From contig JBMZCV010000017.1 in the NCBI GenBank assembly GCA_049613665.1, positions 1-46,076 of the forward strand: a stretch of 46,076 bases of DNA. The letters are read 5' to 3'. The stretch comes from JBMZCV01 sp049613665. GTDB taxonomy: Bacteria; Bacteroidota; Bacteroidia; Chitinophagales; UBA2359. Under the pieces are notes generated by a model. The model searched no databases, was not told the DNA's origin, and was given only the letters and a program-made list of their open reading frames with translations. Every line of letters begins with the position of its first letter. Within the stretch, counting starts at the first letter, position 1. A program made the translations under genes and the position numbers. Shown piece by piece: positions 22,670 through 31,164 of this stretch.

Positions 22670-23497
22670 TTATTCGGCTGTCATAATCAATTCACGCATC
22701 ACTTGCGTCATTTTTGGCTCTGTTTCCATAGCTACCGCAATCACTTCCTCAAGCGTTACTTTCGTCACTCGCTCTGGCGGATAGTTGGCATCAGTAACCA
22801 CCGAAATCGCAAATACTTCCAAGCCACTATGCACTGCTACAATCACTTCTGGAACAGTGGACATACCAACAATATCAGCACCTATTCTATTCAAAAATAC
22901 ATATTCTGCTTTTGTTTCCAGATTTGGCCCCGAAACACTTGAATACACACCTACATGGTGTCTAAAATTGTGTTTTTTGGCTATCGCAACAGCTTTATCA
23001 ATCAACTTTTGGCTATATGGCTCGCTCATATCTGGAAAACGAGGGCCGAGTTCATCATAATTGTGTCCACGCAATGGATTTTCTTTTTGCAAGTCGATAT
23101 GGTCTTGAATAATCAATAAATCGCCTTTATTAATATTTTCGTTTACACTACCCGACACATTGGAAATAAATAATTTTGTAATGCCTAATTTTTTCAGTAC
23201 TCGCACAGGAAATGTCACCTGTTTCATGCTATAACCCTCATAATAATGAAAGCGACCTTGCATCGCAACAATTGCTTTTTCGCCAATATAGCCAAATAGC
23301 AAACGCCCTTTGTGGCTTTCTACTGTAGATACAGGAAAATGCGGAATATCGCCATATTCTATGCTATGTTTTATATCAATATCATTGACTAAGCCGCCCA
23401 AACCTGTACCTAAAACAATACCATATTGAGGCTCAAAGTTTGTTTTGGAACGTATATAGTTGATAGCTTCTGCTAGTTTTTCTAGTAAATTATCCAT
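22670..23497 (-). CDS. punA: Purine nucleoside phosphorylase, trimeric type
   Basis: 275 residues, the normal size of the PNP/MTAP family. Motifs are GIVLGTGLGGLV (26-37, phosphate loop), GRFHYYEGY (81-89), SGPNLETKAEY (189-199, with the purine-contacting Glu) and GMSTVPEVIVAVH (211-223). The position that is Asn in human PNP (N243) appears here as Asp in VVTDANYP (Asp236). It splits purine nucleosides with phosphate into base and ribose-1-phosphate for salvage. Substrate range is uncertain because of that Asp. It is 115 bp upstream of rfbA on the same strand, but rfbA has its own promoter-like element. A near-consensus minus-7 box (GAAAGATA, about 23522-23529) precedes it. Confidence 0.92.
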   Translation of the reverse strand: MDNLLEKLAEAINYIRSKTNFEPQYGIVLGTGLGGLVNDIDIKHSIEYGDIPHFPVSTVESHKGRLLFGYIGEKAIVAMQGRFHYYEGYSMKQVTFPVRVLKKLGITKLFISNVSGSVNENINKGDLLIIQDHIDLQKENPLRGHNYDELGPRFPDMSEPYSQKLIDKAVAIAKKHNFRHHVGVYSSVSGPNLETKAEYVFLNRIGADIVGMSTVPEVIVAVHSGLEVFAISVVTDANYPPERVTKVTLEEVIAVAMETEPKMTQVMRELIMTAE

Positions 23498-23692
23498 TTT
23501 TCTATTTTTTTGAAAAAAAACGAAAGATAGCTTATTTCAAACTTTTTTGCTGTTTTTTTAGAAAAAAAATAAAAATTGTAACCTTTTCCAATTTTTGGCC
23601 ACCTTAATATATAGAAACCAATAGTTGAAAAAGTTTTTTGAGCTAAAGTTTCATACATTTTTGATTAAAATTAACTTAAAAATAATACCAAT

Positions 23693-24388
23693 ATGATGAA
23701 TTACGGTGATGAATTCCGAAAATATGCCATTCACCACAAAGGAATGAGCAGCAATTATTTAGATGATTATTTGAAAAAAACAAGCGGCTTGCAGCAAATG
23801 CCTTCTGCTTTTACACCTTCAATCATTGAAGAACGCAAAATGAATGCCATTGGTATGGACGTTTTTTCACGTTTGATGATGGATAGAATTATCTTTTTTG
23901 GCGTACCTGTAACAGATTATACCGCAAATGTAGTGCAGGCTCAATTGTTGTTTCTCGAATCGACAGACCCACAGCGTGATGTTTATATTTATATCAATAG
24001 TCCTGGCGGTTCGGTTACGGCTGGCTTAGGCATTTATGATACGATGCAATACATTGCACCAGATGTTGCGACTATCTGCACAGGTATGGCGGCTTCTATG
24101 GGTGCTGTTTTGTTGTCGGCTGGCCAAAAAGGCAAAAGAACTTGCTTGACACATAGCCGTGTGATGATACATCAGCCACTCGGTGGAGCTCAAGGACAAA
24201 CAAGCGACATCGAAATTTCGTACCGATTGATTAAGCAATTTCAGAAAGAATTGTATGTTATTTTGGCAAATCACACAGGCCAAACTTACGAAAAAATCGA
24301 AAAAGATTGCGATAGAGATTACTGGATGCGTTCGGAAGAAGCAAAAGCTTATGGCGTTGTTGACGAAGTCTTGCAAAGAAAAGCTTAG
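23693..24388 (+). CDS. clpP: ATP-dependent Clp protease proteolytic subunit
   Basis: 231 residues. The serine-protease triad fits Ser135 (GMAASMGAV), His160 (RVMIHQPLGG) and probably Asp205 (IEKDCDRDYW). INSPGGSVTAGLGIYDTMQY (101-120) is the family's oxyanion and handle region. The N-terminal stretch of about 40 residues before MPSAFTPSIIEERKM is longer than the E. coli propeptide and may be removed on maturation. It forms the 14-mer barrel that degrades unfolded or tagged proteins fed by ClpX, encoded next. A 15-bp inverted repeat with a long loop separates the two genes, suggesting partial termination between them. Confidence 0.97.
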   Translation: MMNYGDEFRKYAIHHKGMSSNYLDDYLKKTSGLQQMPSAFTPSIIEERKMNAIGMDVFSRLMMDRIIFFGVPVTDYTANVVQAQLLFLESTDPQRDVYIYINSPGGSVTAGLGIYDTMQYIAPDVATICTGMAASMGAVLLSAGQKGKRTCLTHSRVMIHQPLGGAQGQTSDIEISYRLIKQFQKELYVILANHTGQTYEKIEKDCDRDYWMRSEEAKAYGVVDEVLQRKA

Positions 24389-24450
24389 AAAATAAGCTTA
24401 TTTTTAAGTGTAACTATTTGTTGCATTTGTATAAAATTATTAAGACATTG

Positions 24451-24531
24451 AGAAATGACATATTTCTAAAAAAACGATAGCAGATATTTTTTTATATTTG
24501 AAGCTTTCAGCTAGAAAAATATGTCATTTCT
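24451..24531 (+). terminator. Long-loop inverted repeat between clpP and clpX
   Basis: AGAAATGACATATTT (24451-24465) is exactly complementary to AAATATGTCATTTCT (24517-24531), and a T-run follows. The loop is 51 nt, longer than in a normal terminator. It may attenuate read-through from clpP into clpX or be an independent structured element. Confidence 0.55.
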
Positions 24532-24645
24532 TTTTTGTTGAAAAACACCCCAACATTTTACCTTAATGGTTTTATTACAAAATTCATCATTTGATAGTTG
24601 CAAAAAAACACCAATTTTAAACTACACAATAATTATATAAGATTT

Positions 24646-25890
24646 ATGTCAAGGCATAAAAAAGAACACTGTTCGTTTTGCGGAAGAAACAAAGAAGATA
24701 CTTCTATTTTAGTGGCTGGTTTGGAAGCACATATTTGCAATTTTTGTGCCGAGCAAGCCTATGATATTGTTACGGAAGAAAGCAAAGCTAAACGCAAATC
24801 GTCGAAAGGGCGTTTTGGAATGAAAAAGGTAGAAAAGCCTAGAAAAATAAAAGAATTTCTCGACCAATATGTTATTGGCCAAAATTCTGCAAAAAGAGTG
24901 TTGGCAGTTGCTGTTTACAATCATTACAAAAGGCTCAATCAAAAAATGACAGGCGATATCGAAATCGAAAAGTCAAATATTTTGATGGTTGGTCCTACAG
25001 GAACAGGCAAAACCTTGTTGGCACGCACCATTGCACGCTTTTTGAATGTACCTTTTGCTATTGTCGATGCTACGGTTTTTACCGAATCTGGCTATGTAGG
25101 CGAAGATGTCGAAAGCATTTTGAGCCGATTGTTGCAAGTTTGCGACTACGATGTAGAAGCAGCCGAAAGAGGCATTGTTTATATTGATGAAATAGACAAA
25201 GTAGCTCGCAAACAAGACAACGCATCTATCACAAGAGATGTTTCTGGCGAAGGTGTGCAGCAAGGCATGTTGAAACTATTGGAAGGTAGTGAAGTGTTAG
25301 TACCACCACAAGGCGGCCGCAAACACCCAGACCAAAAAATGGTAAAAGTCAACACACACAACATTTTATTTATTTGTGGCGGTGCTTTCGATGGCATAGA
25401 ACGACGCATTGCCGAGCGTGTCAATACGAAAGTGATTGGTTTTAAAGCCGATAAATTGTTGAGCAAAGACACAGAAGAAGACAATTTGTTGCGTTATGTA
25501 AGTCCGAAAGATTTGAAAAGTTTTGGACTTATTCCAGAGCTAATTGGCCGTGTGCCAGCCTTGACATATCTCGAGCCATTGAATAAAAATGTGTTGCGAA
25601 ATATTTTGACAGAGCCTAAAAATGCTTTGGTAAAACAGTACAAAAAGTTGTTTGAAATGGAAAAAATCGAACTCACTTTCACCGATGATGCTTTGGATTA
25701 TATCGTAGATAATGCCGTAGAATTTAAACTCGGAGCAAGAGGTTTGCGTACGATTTGTGAGGCCATCATGACTGATGCTATGTTTGATATGCCTTCCGAA
25801 AAAGATATAACAAGTTTTGAAATTACGAAAGCGTATGCCGAAGAGCGTTTGAGCAAAGATATGGTCAAAAAGCTGAAAATGGCTTCTTAA
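24646..25890 (+). CDS. clpX: ClpX AAA+ unfoldase, ATP-binding subunit of ClpXP
   Basis: 414 residues from the ATG at 24646; an in-frame extension to 24598 lacks support, and the chosen start places the zinc domain at the N-terminus as usual. Zinc ligands are C9, C12, C31 and C34. Walker A is GPTGTGKT (116-123), the pore loop GYVGED (149-154), Walker B YIDEID (179-184), and the ClpP-docking IGF loop is at 264-266. ClpX recognises and unfolds substrates and threads them into ClpP. It lies 257 bp downstream of clpP and ends at a strong terminator. All key motifs are intact. Confidence 0.97.
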   Translation: MSRHKKEHCSFCGRNKEDTSILVAGLEAHICNFCAEQAYDIVTEESKAKRKSSKGRFGMKKVEKPRKIKEFLDQYVIGQNSAKRVLAVAVYNHYKRLNQKMTGDIEIEKSNILMVGPTGTGKTLLARTIARFLNVPFAIVDATVFTESGYVGEDVESILSRLLQVCDYDVEAAERGIVYIDEIDKVARKQDNASITRDVSGEGVQQGMLKLLEGSEVLVPPQGGRKHPDQKMVKVNTHNILFICGGAFDGIERRIAERVNTKVIGFKADKLLSKDTEEDNLLRYVSPKDLKSFGLIPELIGRVPALTYLEPLNKNVLRNILTEPKNALVKQYKKLFEMEKIELTFTDDALDYIVDNAVEFKLGARGLRTICEAIMTDAMFDMPSEKDITSFEITKAYAEERLSKDMVKKLKMAS

Positions 25891-25927
25891 ATAATTTAGA
25901 ATTTGTAATTATTTATTGTAAATTGAA

Positions 25928-25961
25928 AGTCGCAGAGCGTAAAAAATTACGTTCTGCGACT
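25928..25961 (+). terminator. Intrinsic terminator of clpX
   Basis: AGTCGCAGA (25928-25936) pairs with TCTGCGACT (25953-25961), extended inward by CGTAA/TTACG with bulged bases. A T-run follows directly. Confidence 0.88.
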
Positions 25962-25970
25962 TTTTTGTTT

Positions 25971-26001
25971 TTGGTGAAACAGCATAAAAATCTTATTTTT
26001 G
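25971..26001 (+). promoter_or_regulatory. Promoter of the ceramidase-like gene
   Basis: TTG at 25971 and TATTTTTG at 25994-26001 are separated by 20 nt, which fits the Bacteroidota TTG-N17-23-TAnnTTTG layout. It lies just after the clpX terminator and 24 bp before the ATG at 26026. Confidence 0.6.
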
Positions 26002-26025
26002 CTCAAAAAAAAATAAACACTTGAA

Positions 26026-26853
26026 ATGAATAGCACAACTAATCGCAAAAATGTTTTTCTCATTCCCATTGCTGTCTCTTTATTTGCCTTAGTTTTCGTA
26101 TTTCTGGGCATTTACAATCTTTGGTTTGGCGAACTTCGAGAAGGCGTGATGCTTTTTTGCGAACATGCTAGAGACGGGTTCATCAAACAACCGTCCAACA
26201 CTTTTTCCAACCTCGCTTTTATTTGTTCTGGCATTTATATCGGCTGGCTATCCTACAAAAATGAGTTTTCCGAAAACAACCACATGACGAAAACCTTGTT
26301 TTATCCTGCTTTTTTCGCTTCCATCGTCGCTTTTATTGGCCCTGGCTCGATGGCTATGCACGCTACAAATGCCGTTTGGGGCGGTTTCATGGATTTGTTC
26401 AGTATGTTTTTGCTCTCTAGCTTCACTTTTTGCTATGCTTTCATGCGTTGGTTTCGATTGTCGCAAAAAGCCTTTTTGCTATTTTTCACAGCTAATGTAG
26501 CTATATGTTCTTTTATTTATTTGTCACCGCTCAACCAAACAAGTCTCTTTTTCAAAACTTCCGAAATTTGTTTTATTTCGCAATTAGTAGCTGGCATGAT
26601 TATCGAAATTTGCAATAAATATGTGCGAGGAACTCAAATTAGTGCTGTTTGGGGCTGGCTTTCGCTATTCACTATTTTGTTTTCATTTTTTATCTGGACG
26701 ATTAGCCGCACGCAAGAAAGCTGGTTTTGCGACCCTCATTCGCTCATTCAAGGACACGCCATTTGGCATTTGCTAGATGCTTTGGCTACTTATTTTTTGT
26801 TTGTTTTTTATGCTAGTGAAACGGTGGAAAGCAAGTATTTGAATGATGTTTAG
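26026..26853 (+). CDS. Ceramidase-like (CREST superfamily) membrane hydrolase
   Basis: 275 residues with about seven membrane spans. The family motifs are in order: FCEHARDGFIKQPSNTFSNL (44-63), GPGSMAMHAT (105-114), WGGFMDLFSM (118-127), and DPHSLIQGHAIWHLLDALAT (236-255). The CREST metal and catalytic set can be assigned as Ser108, His112, Asp123, His244 and His248. Alkaline ceramidases of this fold cut the amide bond of ceramides in the membrane. Many Bacteroidota make sphingolipids, so a sphingolipid-turnover role is plausible but not proven; the superfamily also holds receptors and other hydrolases. It has its own promoter and is tail to tail with the gene at 26858. Confidence 0.85.
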   Translation: MNSTTNRKNVFLIPIAVSLFALVFVFLGIYNLWFGELREGVMLFCEHARDGFIKQPSNTFSNLAFICSGIYIGWLSYKNEFSENNHMTKTLFYPAFFASIVAFIGPGSMAMHATNAVWGGFMDLFSMFLLSSFTFCYAFMRWFRLSQKAFLLFFTANVAICSFIYLSPLNQTSLFFKTSEICFISQLVAGMIIEICNKYVRGTQISAVWGWLSLFTILFSFFIWTISRTQESWFCDPHSLIQGHAIWHLLDALATYFLFVFYASETVESKYLNDV

Positions 26854-26857
26854 ACAA

Positions 26858-27790
26858 TCATTTTCTTATTTTATAAGGCATATCATTTTTTGCCCAATTC
26901 CGTGCTATCTCTAGCTCTTCTAAAGTATAAAAAGGGCCTTTATTTTCATAAGGTATTGGAAAATCTTCAATACCTTGTGTTAGTTGATATAGTGCATAAA
27001 AAGCAACGCCGTGACCATTCCGAAAATATTTTGGCTTTAAATTTTTGTCACTCATCAACAATTCTTTTAAGAGTTCTATGGTTTCAGGCTGTCGCATATA
27101 ACCCATTTTTGCTGAAATATTGCTGAAACCTGGCCTCTGAACATCATAATTTTTGAATTTTTCCATATAAAAATCAATAGACTCTTTATCGCCCAAACGA
27201 GCAAATGCTAAACGAGCTTGCCAATATTGAGTATCCCAAGCTGTTTTATAAGAAGGTGGGTTTTGCTTTTTGAAAAAATCCTTTAAAAAATCTGCAAGTC
27301 CATCAGTTTCTAAGGTTGCTGCTAATAACATTAACTCACTATGTTGATACTTTTCTAAAGCATCTTGAATATTTTTTTTAGCCTTATCATTATAATAAAC
27401 AGAAGGGATTTTTTGCAAAAATAAATGATGGGTAATACGTCCATATTGATATTTTAATAAACAAAAAGATGTTATATTTTCAAGCATTGCTTGTTTTAAA
27501 ACCATTTCTTCCGTTTTGTAAAAAATTGCATTCCAAACATTAAATAACAAATGTTTAATATTATTCCCATCTTGCTTTTTATATTTTTCAAGTTGTTCTA
27601 ATAAATCGGTTTCATTATATTTTTTTATTGTTTCGTTCAATAATGTGCTATATTCCACATGAAATGAGTTTCCAACTAACAACTCTTGATATATGCTATC
27701 AATTGTTGCGTGATTTTCATTAGTGCTTTGTGCAACAGCTAAAACATTTACAGAAATAAAAAATATAAACAAAATAATTATTTTTTTCAT
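26858..27790 (-). CDS. Secreted protein of unknown function
   Basis: 310 residues from the ATG at 27790, which gives a clean signal peptide (MKKIIILFIFFISVNVLAVAQ). An in-frame extension to 27889 begins inside repeat B6 and is rejected. The mature part is helical: YGRITHHLFLQ, LMLLAATLETDGLADFLKDF, YWQARLAFARLGDKESIDFY, MGYMRQPETIELLKELLMSD. The last two pieces resemble HEAT-like repeats. No enzyme motif was seen. It ends 4 bp from the ceramidase stop, leaving no room for a separate terminator. Confidence 0.65.
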   Translation of the reverse strand: MKKIIILFIFFISVNVLAVAQSTNENHATIDSIYQELLVGNSFHVEYSTLLNETIKKYNETDLLEQLEKYKKQDGNNIKHLLFNVWNAIFYKTEEMVLKQAMLENITSFCLLKYQYGRITHHLFLQKIPSVYYNDKAKKNIQDALEKYQHSELMLLAATLETDGLADFLKDFFKKQNPPSYKTAWDTQYWQARLAFARLGDKESIDFYMEKFKNYDVQRPGFSNISAKMGYMRQPETIELLKELLMSDKNLKPKYFRNGHGVAFYALYQLTQGIEDFPIPYENKGPFYTLEELEIARNWAKNDMPYKIRK

Positions 27791-27851
27791 AGCTTCTTTT
27801 TTGTAACTATTTACATTGTGATAGTTTTGGCTAAAAAATGTTTTTTTATTT

Positions 27852-27957
27852 AAGCAGTCGTTCAGAAGTTTTTGGGCATTTCGGAACAAGATAATACCTT
27901 GATTGTCAATCTGTTAGTAATTAAACGAATCTTTTATTAAGATAGTGCTTGGTACTT
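27852..27957 (-). repeat. Family B repeat, copy B6
   Basis: 106 bp in reverse orientation, sharing TCGTTCAGAAGTTTTTGGGC and TTGATTGTCAA with B5. Its right end encodes the last residues (KYQALS) and stop of the minus-strand gene at 27937. Its left end is about 62 bp before the start of the gene at 27790. Confidence 0.88.
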
Positions 27958-28926
27958 AAAAAACCATTCTTGCTCCAAAAACTCTATTTCAAAGCCCATT
28001 TGTATATTCAAGTTTAGCATTCTATCATTTTCTGTAAAACAATCTGTTTTCACGAGCTGAATTGTCGGCTCTTCTTTTTGCAAAAACAAATACATAGTCG
28101 CTTTCATAAATTTTGCCAAGCCTTTTCGCCGATAAGCAGGTAGTGTTCCTGTCATAAATTGTCTTGAAGACTGAGCATTTTTTCTGTCATAAGAAAGAAA
28201 ACTCATTCCTATCAATTCTGCCTTTTCGTTTCGGAGCAATATATGACGGTAAGTGATGCCCAACAGCAAGCTTTGCTCATAGCGTTTGGCGACATCTTCC
28301 GCTTTCAAATGAAAAGTTTGACTTCTATCGGAGCGTTTCATATCGTTTAACAAAAAAGTCATAATTTCTGCAATTTCTCCACATTCTTTCTGATTTGGTT
28401 TTTCTATAATGCTGTAAGAAAAACTATTTGGCAAAAAAGTAGCCCATTCTTGCAATTGTTTTTGCTTAAATTTTTTGGTTTGTAGAAATAGAAATGTTTT
28501 TTCATTACCTTTCGTAAAACCATTTTTTTCTGCAATTTTGTAGGCAAAATCTGTTTGCGTTGTCAGAATCGAAAGCTTTCCTTGTGTTTTCCAATTTGCT
28601 ATTTTTTCACTGATTAAATCAAACAATGCTTCACTTTCAAAATTCATATCATGATGAATACGAATGTATTGTTTTTCGGTCGCTTTTTCAATATCAGTAA
28701 TAAAATGCCAAATTTGAGCTATTACTTTTTCATTTAGCAGAATGTTATAAAAAGTATAAGTTGAATTATTGGCGTGATACCTTTCCATCGTTGCTTGCCA
28801 AGTATCAAAATTTGGTTCTGGCTCATTTGGGAAAGTTTGCCGAAAAAATCGTTTTCTAAAATCAATAGATTTATTCCAATTTTCGGCTGAAAAGTTTTGT
28901 ATATCTAACTTTTGAAGTTGTAACAT
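27937..28926 (-). CDS. GNAT-type acetyltransferase, possibly two-domain
   Basis: 329 residues from the ATG at 28926 (MLQLQKLDIQNFSAENW); a TTG start 24 bp earlier is possible. The C-terminal half shows HILLRNEKAELIGMSFLSYD and TGTLPAYRRKGLAKFMKATM, the R/Q-x-x-G-x-A/G acetyl-CoA loop as RRKGLA, then NIQMGFE. The N-terminal half has a weaker GNAT-like layout with FAYKIAEKNGFTKGNEK. Substrate is unknown. The last six residues and stop come from repeat B6, so the original C-terminus has been altered by insertion. It is downstream of psd on the same strand but separated from it by a terminator. Confidence 0.8.
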   Translation of the reverse strand: MLQLQKLDIQNFSAENWNKSIDFRKRFFRQTFPNEPEPNFDTWQATMERYHANNSTYTFYNILLNEKVIAQIWHFITDIEKATEKQYIRIHHDMNFESEALFDLISEKIANWKTQGKLSILTTQTDFAYKIAEKNGFTKGNEKTFLFLQTKKFKQKQLQEWATFLPNSFSYSIIEKPNQKECGEIAEIMTFLLNDMKRSDRSQTFHLKAEDVAKRYEQSLLLGITYRHILLRNEKAELIGMSFLSYDRKNAQSSRQFMTGTLPAYRRKGLAKFMKATMYLFLQKEEPTIQLVKTDCFTENDRMLNLNIQMGFEIEFLEQEWFFKYQALS

Positions 28927-28976
28927 AATACTTTGTTTATTTTTAGGCAAATTGTATGGTTTAACATAAAAAAAAA

Positions 28977-29014
28977 TAACTCAAAGCCTATCTTTTCACA
29001 TAGATTTTGAGTTA
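28977..29014. terminator. Intrinsic terminator after psd
   Basis: TAACTCAAA pairs with TTTGAGTTA at the ends of 28977-29014, with a CTAT/ATAG inner pairing. On the minus strand it is followed by a T-run. It lies about 47 bp past the psd stop. Confidence 0.75.
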
Positions 29015-29060
29015 CTTCTTAAACTAAAAAAGATTTAGAATAGTTCCTTTGGTCAAAAAA

Positions 29061-29729
29061 CTATTTCGGCAAACGAGCTAAAACACTCTGGCCACCTTTT
29101 ACCTTATCATTCAAGTTTACTTTTACCTCCGAATCTAAAGGCAAAAATATATCGACACGAGAGCCAAGTTTGATAAAGCCAAATTCGTCTTTTTGGGTAA
29201 TACTGTCATTGACATTCAAATAATTTTTGATTTTTCGTGCCAACTTTCCTGCAATTTGACGCACCAAAATTTCAGTATTATCATTTTTTCTGCGAATAAC
29301 GCTTGTATGTCGCTCATTTTCGGTGCTAGATTTCGGATGCCAAGCTACCAAATATTTACCTGTATGATATTTTGTATAACTTACTGTGCCACTAATTGGG
29401 CTTCGATTGACGTGAACATTTAGAGGCGACATAAAAATAGAAATTTGCAAACGCTTGTCTTTGAAATATTCTGTTTCTTCTGTTTCTTCGATTACTACTA
29501 CTTTCCCTTCGGCAGGAGCAATCACCAAATTGTTGTCGATGGCGATAGATGGCAAAGCAGGGTTTCGGAAAAAATAAACAAGTAAGCCAAATAAAATGAA
29601 TGATTTTAGTAGCAAAAAATTATTGAACCATTCGATATCAATAAAAGAAGTAAATAAAAAGTTGAGGAGTAATAAAAAAAGGCCGCCTAATAATAAACTC
29701 GCATAGCCTTCTCGGTGTATATAGTTCAT
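29061..29729 (-). CDS. psd: Phosphatidylserine decarboxylase proenzyme
   Basis: 222 residues from the ATG at 29729 (MNYIHREGYAS); an upstream in-frame start at 29771 would lie in the hairpin region. This is the short, single-span bacterial type. The self-cleavage site is LGSR (188-191), cutting before Ser190 to make the pyruvoyl group. Conserved histidines are at 105 (NVHVNRSPISG) and 141 (ENERHTS). Hydrophobic spans at about 11-30 and 36-54 anchor it to the inner membrane. It converts phosphatidylserine to phosphatidylethanolamine. The serine-transferase partner (pssA) is not adjacent. It is monocistronic between two terminators. Confidence 0.95.
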   Translation of the reverse strand: MNYIHREGYASLLLGGLFLLLLNFLFTSFIDIEWFNNFLLLKSFILFGLLVYFFRNPALPSIAIDNNLVIAPAEGKVVVIEETEETEYFKDKRLQISIFMSPLNVHVNRSPISGTVSYTKYHTGKYLVAWHPKSSTENERHTSVIRRKNDNTEILVRQIAGKLARKIKNYLNVNDSITQKDEFGFIKLGSRVDIFLPLDSEVKVNLNDKVKGGQSVLARLPK

Positions 29730-29757
29730 AAAAAAGATTGTTTTTATAGTAAAAGGA

Positions 29758-29797
29758 AAAGGCTTTAGCAAAATATAAAATATTCAGCTAAAGCCTT
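29758..29797. terminator. Intrinsic terminator downstream of icd
   Basis: AAAGGCTTTAGC (29758-29769) pairs with GCTAAAGCCTTT (29786-29797), a perfect 12-bp stem with a 16-nt loop, lying between icd and psd. It could act in either direction. Confidence 0.8.
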
Positions 29798-29849
29798 TGT
29801 TATATTTTGTGCAATTTTTAAATTAAAAAAAATATACACTTCAATAATA

Positions 29850-31118
29850 TTAACCCATATTGGCTACGATAGCTTCGCCAAAAGCATAACAACCAACTTC
29901 TGTTGGGCCGTCCATTAGGCGAGCGAAATCGTAAGTTACTGTTTTGGCAGCAATTGATTCATTGATACCTTTCATAATCAAGTCGGCAGCTTCTGTCCAA
30001 CCCATATATTGGAACATAATAACACCAGACAAAATTACAGAACTAGGGTTTACTTTGTCCAAACCTGCATATTTTGGAGCTGTTCCGTGTGTTGCTTCAA
30101 AAATAGCACGGCCTGTTTCGTAGTTGATGTTTGCACCTGGAGCAATGCCGATACCGCCAACCATAGCTGCCAAAGCATCAGAAATGTAGTCGCCATTTAG
30201 GTTCATCGTAGCAATCACGTCATAATCTTGCGGACGCAACTGAATTTGCTGCAAGAAGTTGTCAGCAATTACGTCTTTGATAATGATTTTGCCAGCCGCT
30301 ACTGCATCAGCTTGAGCTTTGTTTGCTGCTGCTGTACCATCTTTGTCAGCAATTTTATCATACTGAGCCCAAGTAAATACTTTATCGCCAAACTCACGCT
30401 CTGCTAGTTCATATCCCCACATTTTGAAGCCACCTTCCGTAAACTTCATAATGTTTCCTTTGTGTACCAAAGCTACTGATTTGTAGCCATTTTCAAGCGT
30501 ATATTTGATAGCTGCTCTAATCAAACGCTCTGAGCCTTCTACCGAAATTGGTTTGATGCCAAAAGAAGCCGTTTCAGGAAAGCGAATGCTATTGACACCC
30601 ATTTCTTCTTGCAAAAATTTCAGCAATTTTTTAGCACCTTCTGTGCCTTGCATATACTCAATGCCTGAATAAATATCTTCCGTATTTTCACGAAAGATAA
30701 CCATATCTACTTTTTCTGGGTGTTTTACAGGCGAAGGAACGCCCTCGAAATAACGCACAGGACGCAAGCAAGTGTATAGGTCTAAACGCTGACGCAAAGC
30801 CACATTCAGAGAACGAATACCTCCACCAACAGGAGTTGTCAGAGGGCCTTTTATAGCAAACAGATATTCTTTGATAGTGTCAAGCGTTGCTTGTGGTAGC
30901 CACTCGCCTGTTTTGTTAAATGCTTTTTCACCTGCAAATACTTCTGTCCACTCAATTTTTCGGTCGCCATTGTATGCTTTTGCCACAGCAGAATCAAATA
31001 CCAATTGGGCAGCAGGCCAAATATCTACACCAATGCCGTCACCTTCAATAAAAGGAATAATCGGATTATTCGGGACAACAAGTTGTCCATTGTCTATACG
31101 GATTTTTTCACCTCCCAT
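29850..31118 (-). CDS. icd: NADP-dependent isocitrate dehydrogenase
   Basis: 422 residues from the ATG at 31118 (MGGEKIRIDNGQL); three extra in-frame codons upstream are not needed. Length and sequence match homodimeric bacterial IDH. Features are PFIEGDGIGVDIWPA, GGGIRSLNVALRQRLDLYTC (substrate-binding Ser and Arg residues), MVIFRENTEDIYSGIEY, GDYISDALAAMVGGIGIAPG (metal-binding Asp residues), and FEATHGTAPKYAGLDKVNPS (cofactor site). It oxidises isocitrate to 2-oxoglutarate in the TCA cycle. The Ser in GIRSLNV is the position phosphorylated in E. coli, but no IDH kinase is nearby. A TATCTTTG minus-7 element precedes it. Confidence 0.96.
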   Translation of the reverse strand: MGGEKIRIDNGQLVVPNNPIIPFIEGDGIGVDIWPAAQLVFDSAVAKAYNGDRKIEWTEVFAGEKAFNKTGEWLPQATLDTIKEYLFAIKGPLTTPVGGGIRSLNVALRQRLDLYTCLRPVRYFEGVPSPVKHPEKVDMVIFRENTEDIYSGIEYMQGTEGAKKLLKFLQEEMGVNSIRFPETASFGIKPISVEGSERLIRAAIKYTLENGYKSVALVHKGNIMKFTEGGFKMWGYELAEREFGDKVFTWAQYDKIADKDGTAAANKAQADAVAAGKIIIKDVIADNFLQQIQLRPQDYDVIATMNLNGDYISDALAAMVGGIGIAPGANINYETGRAIFEATHGTAPKYAGLDKVNPSSVILSGVIMFQYMGWTEAADLIMKGINESIAAKTVTYDFARLMDGPTEVGCYAFGEAIVANMG

Positions 31119-31156
31119 AAATAGCAATATTTTGTTTTAATTTTAAAAAATAAGTG

Positions 31157-31164
31157 CAAAGATA
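31157..31164 (-). promoter_or_regulatory. Minus-7 element (TATCTTTG) of icd
   Basis: CAAAGATA on the plus strand reads TATCTTTG on the minus strand, an exact TAnnTTTG match followed by CA. It lies 38 bp before the ATG at 31118. Confidence 0.6.

Noticed and set aside
25971..26001. Possible sigma-70 (TTGACA/TATAAT) promoters in many AT-rich spacers
   Set aside because: In this phylum the primary sigma factor uses TTG and TAnnTTTG; TATAAT-like strings are expected by chance in such AT-rich DNA, so only TAnnTTTG matches close to starts were kept.
27791..27889. N-terminal extension of the secreted protein at 26858
   Set aside because: The extra codons begin inside repeat B6 and would place the signal peptide internally.
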